Origin: Treponema sp.
GTDB taxonomy: Bacteria; Spirochaetota; Spirochaetia; Treponematales; Breznakiellaceae
Direction of reading: 5' to 3'
Assembly: GCA_031257195.1 (NCBI GenBank)
Contig: JAIRPD010000041.1
Location: forward strand, 1 to 64,000
DNA length: 64,000 nucleotides
Notes under the pieces: model-generated
Database searches by the model: none
What the model saw: the letters and a program-made list of their open reading frames with translations, nothing else
Told to the model about the DNA's origin: nothing
Part shown: piece by piece, positions 61,731 to 64,000 of the stretch
Numbering within the stretch: position 1 is the stretch's first letter
Layout of the letters: each line of letters starts with the position of its first letter
Made by a program: the position numbers and the translations under genes

Positions 61731-63878
61731 CTAAACTAAAACGCAGCGTACTTCGCCGTTTTCTTCCAGCGGGCGGAGGGGCGGAATCCCCCCCGTACAT
61801 TCCGGCCCCCTCCGGGAACACCGGGGGGCAAAAGGGCACCCCGGCTCGGGGTGGGCCGGGTCCGTTACCCTCCCGGGGATGGACTGAAGCGGCCCCTCCA
61901 TATAGTGGCTCCCAAACCGGGGGGAAGAGGCCAGCAGCGCCTGGGTATAGGGGTGCAGGGGCCGTTCGATGATCCCCCCGGAAGACCGGGACTCCATCAC
62001 CAGCCCGCCGTACATCACCATCACCCGGTCCGCCATTTCCGCCACCAGATCTATATCGTGGCTGATAAAGATAATCGACAGGTTCCGGGACCTTCGCAGG
62101 GAGGTGAGCAGTTCCACGATCTGCCGCTGGATAGTTACGTCCAGGGCCGTGGTAGGCTCGTCGGCGATAAGCAGTTCGCAGTTCTGGGCCAGAGCCAGGG
62201 CGATGCCGATCCGCTGGAGCTGCCCCCCGGAAAACTGGTGGGGAAAATTCGACAACCGCTCCCGCCCCCCCTCAAGACCGGCCTCGGCCAGGAGCGCTTC
62301 CGCCTTTTTCGCCGCCGCTTCCCGGGTGATCCCCGGATCGGCGTTCCTAAAGGTTTCCAGAAACACCTTCCCCACGCTTTGCAGGGGGTCGTAGCTTCTT
62401 CCCGGTTCCTGGAAGATCATGCCGATCTTCCGCCGGAGGAGCGTCATCCGCCGGGCGTGGAGCGCCCTCCCCCGCCCCCGGGGTTCCCCCGCCGGGGGCC
62501 CCAGGATTTCCCCGCCCCCGTAGCGGACGGACCCCGTAACAAGGGCGTTCCGGGGCAGCAACCCCGGAACCGCCAGGGTACTCACGCTTTTTCCCGAGCC
62601 GCTTTCCCCCACTATCCCCAGCACCTCCCCGGGGCGTACCGTAAAGGACACCCCCCGGACGGCCTCCAGGGAAAGGACCTCCCGCCCCCGGAGAACGGAA
62701 AAACTCACCCGCAGGTCCCGGACCGCCAGCAAAGCGCCGTCCCCCGGCTCCCCCGGCGGCGGGGGGGTCTCTTCCCGGCCCTGGCCCCCGGCTTCCGGCC
62801 CCCCGGTTTTCCGCCGGCGGCGGGCCGGGCGGGAAAAAACCGCGTGGTAGGGATCGTAAAAGTCCCGCAGGCAATCCCCCAGGAAGTTAAAAGCCAGGGT
62901 GGCGGCCAAAAGAAACCACACCGGCCAGAGGATCCAGGGGTAGGACCGAAGGTTGCTGAGGGTACTGATGTCCCGGCGGATCAGGGAGCCCCAGCTTACC
63001 GCGGGGTCCACAATCCCCAGCCCCAGGTACGAAAGGGTGGTCTCGGTCATAATAAACCCCGGAATAGACAGGGCCACGCTGACAATAAGCAGGCTGGCGA
63101 TCTGGGGGATGATATGGGCCCCCACAATCACCGGGGCGGGGATCATCTCCAGTTGGGCGTTCTGGACAAATTCCTCCCGTTTGATGGCGTGGACCAGCCC
63201 CCGGATCGTCCGGGCCGAGCCGGGCCACCCCACCAGGGAAAGGATGATCGTGATCATCATGTAGGTCTGGCCCGAATCCATCCGGGCCGAAAAAAGGGAC
63301 CGGAGGAAGAGAATCAGGTAGAGCCCCGGGATGAGCATGAAGAATTCGGCGAACCGCATGATCCCCCAGTCCAGGGCCCCCCCGGAATAGCCGGAAAGGC
63401 CGCCAAAGACCACCGCCAGAAAGAGCGAAATCGCCGTGGCGATAAAACCGATGGTCAGGGAGATCCGGCTGCCGTAGACAATCCGGGAAAAGAGGTCCCG
63501 CCCCAGGTGGTCCGCCCCCATGAGGAAGACCGGGTAGTCCCCCTCCCCGGGGCCGGTGGTAAAGAGGTGGCGCTCCAGGGGGATAAGCCCCCAGAGCCGG
63601 TAGGGCTCTCCCCGGGCGAAGAACCGCAGGGGAGCGTAGAGGCCCCGGATTCGGACGTACTTCCAGGTAACCGTGTTGGTTACCCGGGCCTCCTGGGCCT
63701 TAAAGCCCCGGTCGAAGCGGAGATTCGGCGGGTGGCAGGTAAGGGAGGGAAAGGCCCTGGTGGGCGAGTAGGGGGCGATGAATTCCGCGAAGATCATCAT
63801 CGTGTACAAAAGAAGAATAACGATCAACGACGCCATGCCCAGGGGACGGGTCTTGAGGGAGACAACTAATTTCCACAT
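61731..63878 (-). CDS. oppCD: OppC permease fused to OppD ATPase
   Basis: 715 residues in one frame. Residues ~1-340 are an OppC-type permease (GMASLIVILLLYTMMIFAEFIAP; FLMGADHLGRDLFSRIVYGSRISL; coupling loop REEFVQNAQLEMIPAP). A basic/Pro-rich linker (RRRRKTGG ... EETPPPPGEPGDG) leads to an OppD-type ATPase: VGESGSGKSVSTLA, MIFQEPGRSYDPL, FSGGQLQRIGIALAL, LLIADEPTTALD, ISHDIDLV, and terminal CPFAPRCSRRGPEC. Opp subunits are normally separate. ATG 63878 follows AAGAGG; a promoter lies at 63946-63974. Confidence 0.92.
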   Translation of the reverse strand: MWKLVVSLKTRPLGMASLIVILLLYTMMIFAEFIAPYSPTRAFPSLTCHPPNLRFDRGFKAQEARVTNTVTWKYVRIRGLYAPLRFFARGEPYRLWGLIPLERHLFTTGPGEGDYPVFLMGADHLGRDLFSRIVYGSRISLTIGFIATAISLFLAVVFGGLSGYSGGALDWGIMRFAEFFMLIPGLYLILFLRSLFSARMDSGQTYMMITIILSLVGWPGSARTIRGLVHAIKREEFVQNAQLEMIPAPVIVGAHIIPQIASLLIVSVALSIPGFIMTETTLSYLGLGIVDPAVSWGSLIRRDISTLSNLRSYPWILWPVWFLLAATLAFNFLGDCLRDFYDPYHAVFSRPARRRRKTGGPEAGGQGREETPPPPGEPGDGALLAVRDLRVSFSVLRGREVLSLEAVRGVSFTVRPGEVLGIVGESGSGKSVSTLAVPGLLPRNALVTGSVRYGGGEILGPPAGEPRGRGRALHARRMTLLRRKIGMIFQEPGRSYDPLQSVGKVFLETFRNADPGITREAAAKKAEALLAEAGLEGGRERLSNFPHQFSGGQLQRIGIALALAQNCELLIADEPTTALDVTIQRQIVELLTSLRRSRNLSIIFISHDIDLVAEMADRVMVMYGGLVMESRSSGGIIERPLHPYTQALLASSPRFGSHYMEGPLQSIPGRVTDPAHPEPGCPFAPRCSRRGPECTGGIPPLRPLEENGEVRCVLV

Positions 63879-63945
63879 ACCTCTTGTACCCCCGCCCCGC
63901 GCCCCCCGCCGGCTTTGGCGGCCCCGAGCCGGGGCGGTGGAGAAA

Positions 63946-63974
63946 ACTATACACCGGAGGGGGGAATGAGGCAA
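63946..63974 (-). promoter_or_regulatory. Promoter of the oppCD-nhaC-oppF operon
   Basis: Minus strand TTGCCT (63974-63969), 17-nt spacer, TATAGT (63951-63946). Leader ~61 nt containing a GCCCCGGCTCGGGGC stem. It may be an internal promoter if oppA/oppB lie beyond the window edge. Confidence 0.6.
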
Positions 63975-64000
63975 GGGGGCTAGGCCGGACGCCGCCCGTC

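Overview
The window is GC-rich (about 60% by eye) and reads as chromosome of a treponeme-like spirochaete. The pointers are a eukaryotic-type hexokinase, a long PPi-dependent phosphofructokinase with GGDDSNT, a lone CheX, an unusual-type UMP kinase, repeated signal-peptide beta-barrel families, PEGA proteins, a LolCDE set and relaxed lipoboxes. I see no rRNA, tRNA, CRISPR array or intact insertion sequence. Species cannot be fixed from sequence alone.

Layout. 1-5.4 kb (mostly minus): an HU-like DNA-binding protein behind a strange repeat/hairpin leader, uvrB, a YoeB-type toxin-antitoxin pair, an XRE regulator, then an outer-membrane protein. 5.4-14.1 kb: a CDF metal transporter, an FGGY sugar kinase and hexokinase, separated by two 21-bp tandem arrays; then a divergent NFACT / GH3 pair and a pseudouridine synthase. 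14.1-21.5 kb: a visibly less GC-rich block with a DeoR regulator, glycerol kinase, GlpA- and GlpB-like flavoproteins, a DUF1667 protein and a RuBisCO-like protein, closed by a terminator. 21.6-35.3 kb (all plus): metallo-hydrolase, sirtuin, barrel protein, prfB with a programmed frameshift, ftsY, lolCDE and envelope proteins. 35.4-48 kb: HtrA protease, HPt, beta-helix lipoprotein, CheX, a papain-fold candidate, queuosine-precursor transporter, ilvE, a POTRA/barrel protein, a DUF4139-like protein and pfp. 48.3-53.4 kb: an ECF sigma / anti-sigma / pyrH operon, cysS and murB. 53.5-64 kb: a PLP lyase joined to a carbohydrate ABC operon, two small exported proteins, and an opp-type operon with a permease-ATPase fusion and an NhaC antiporter inside it.

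How the genes work together. Sugar entry (MalFG-type ABC, FGGY kinase), hexokinase and PPi-PFK feed glycolysis; the glp block would turn glycerol into dihydroxyacetone phosphate and adds an enzyme of unknown substrate, the RuBisCO-like protein. FtsY, LolCDE and the barrel/PEGA/lipoprotein genes serve export and envelope building.

The most unusual features are: (1) the RuBisCO-like protein as last gene of a glycerol operon; (2) at least eight genes whose -10 hexamer lies 5-7 nt before the start codon, predicting leaderless mRNAs, including cysS/murB with only 14 bp between divergent starts; (3) a perfect 7-bp tandem array plus four hairpins in mirror order, flanked by two inward-facing promoters, in the leader of the HU-like gene.
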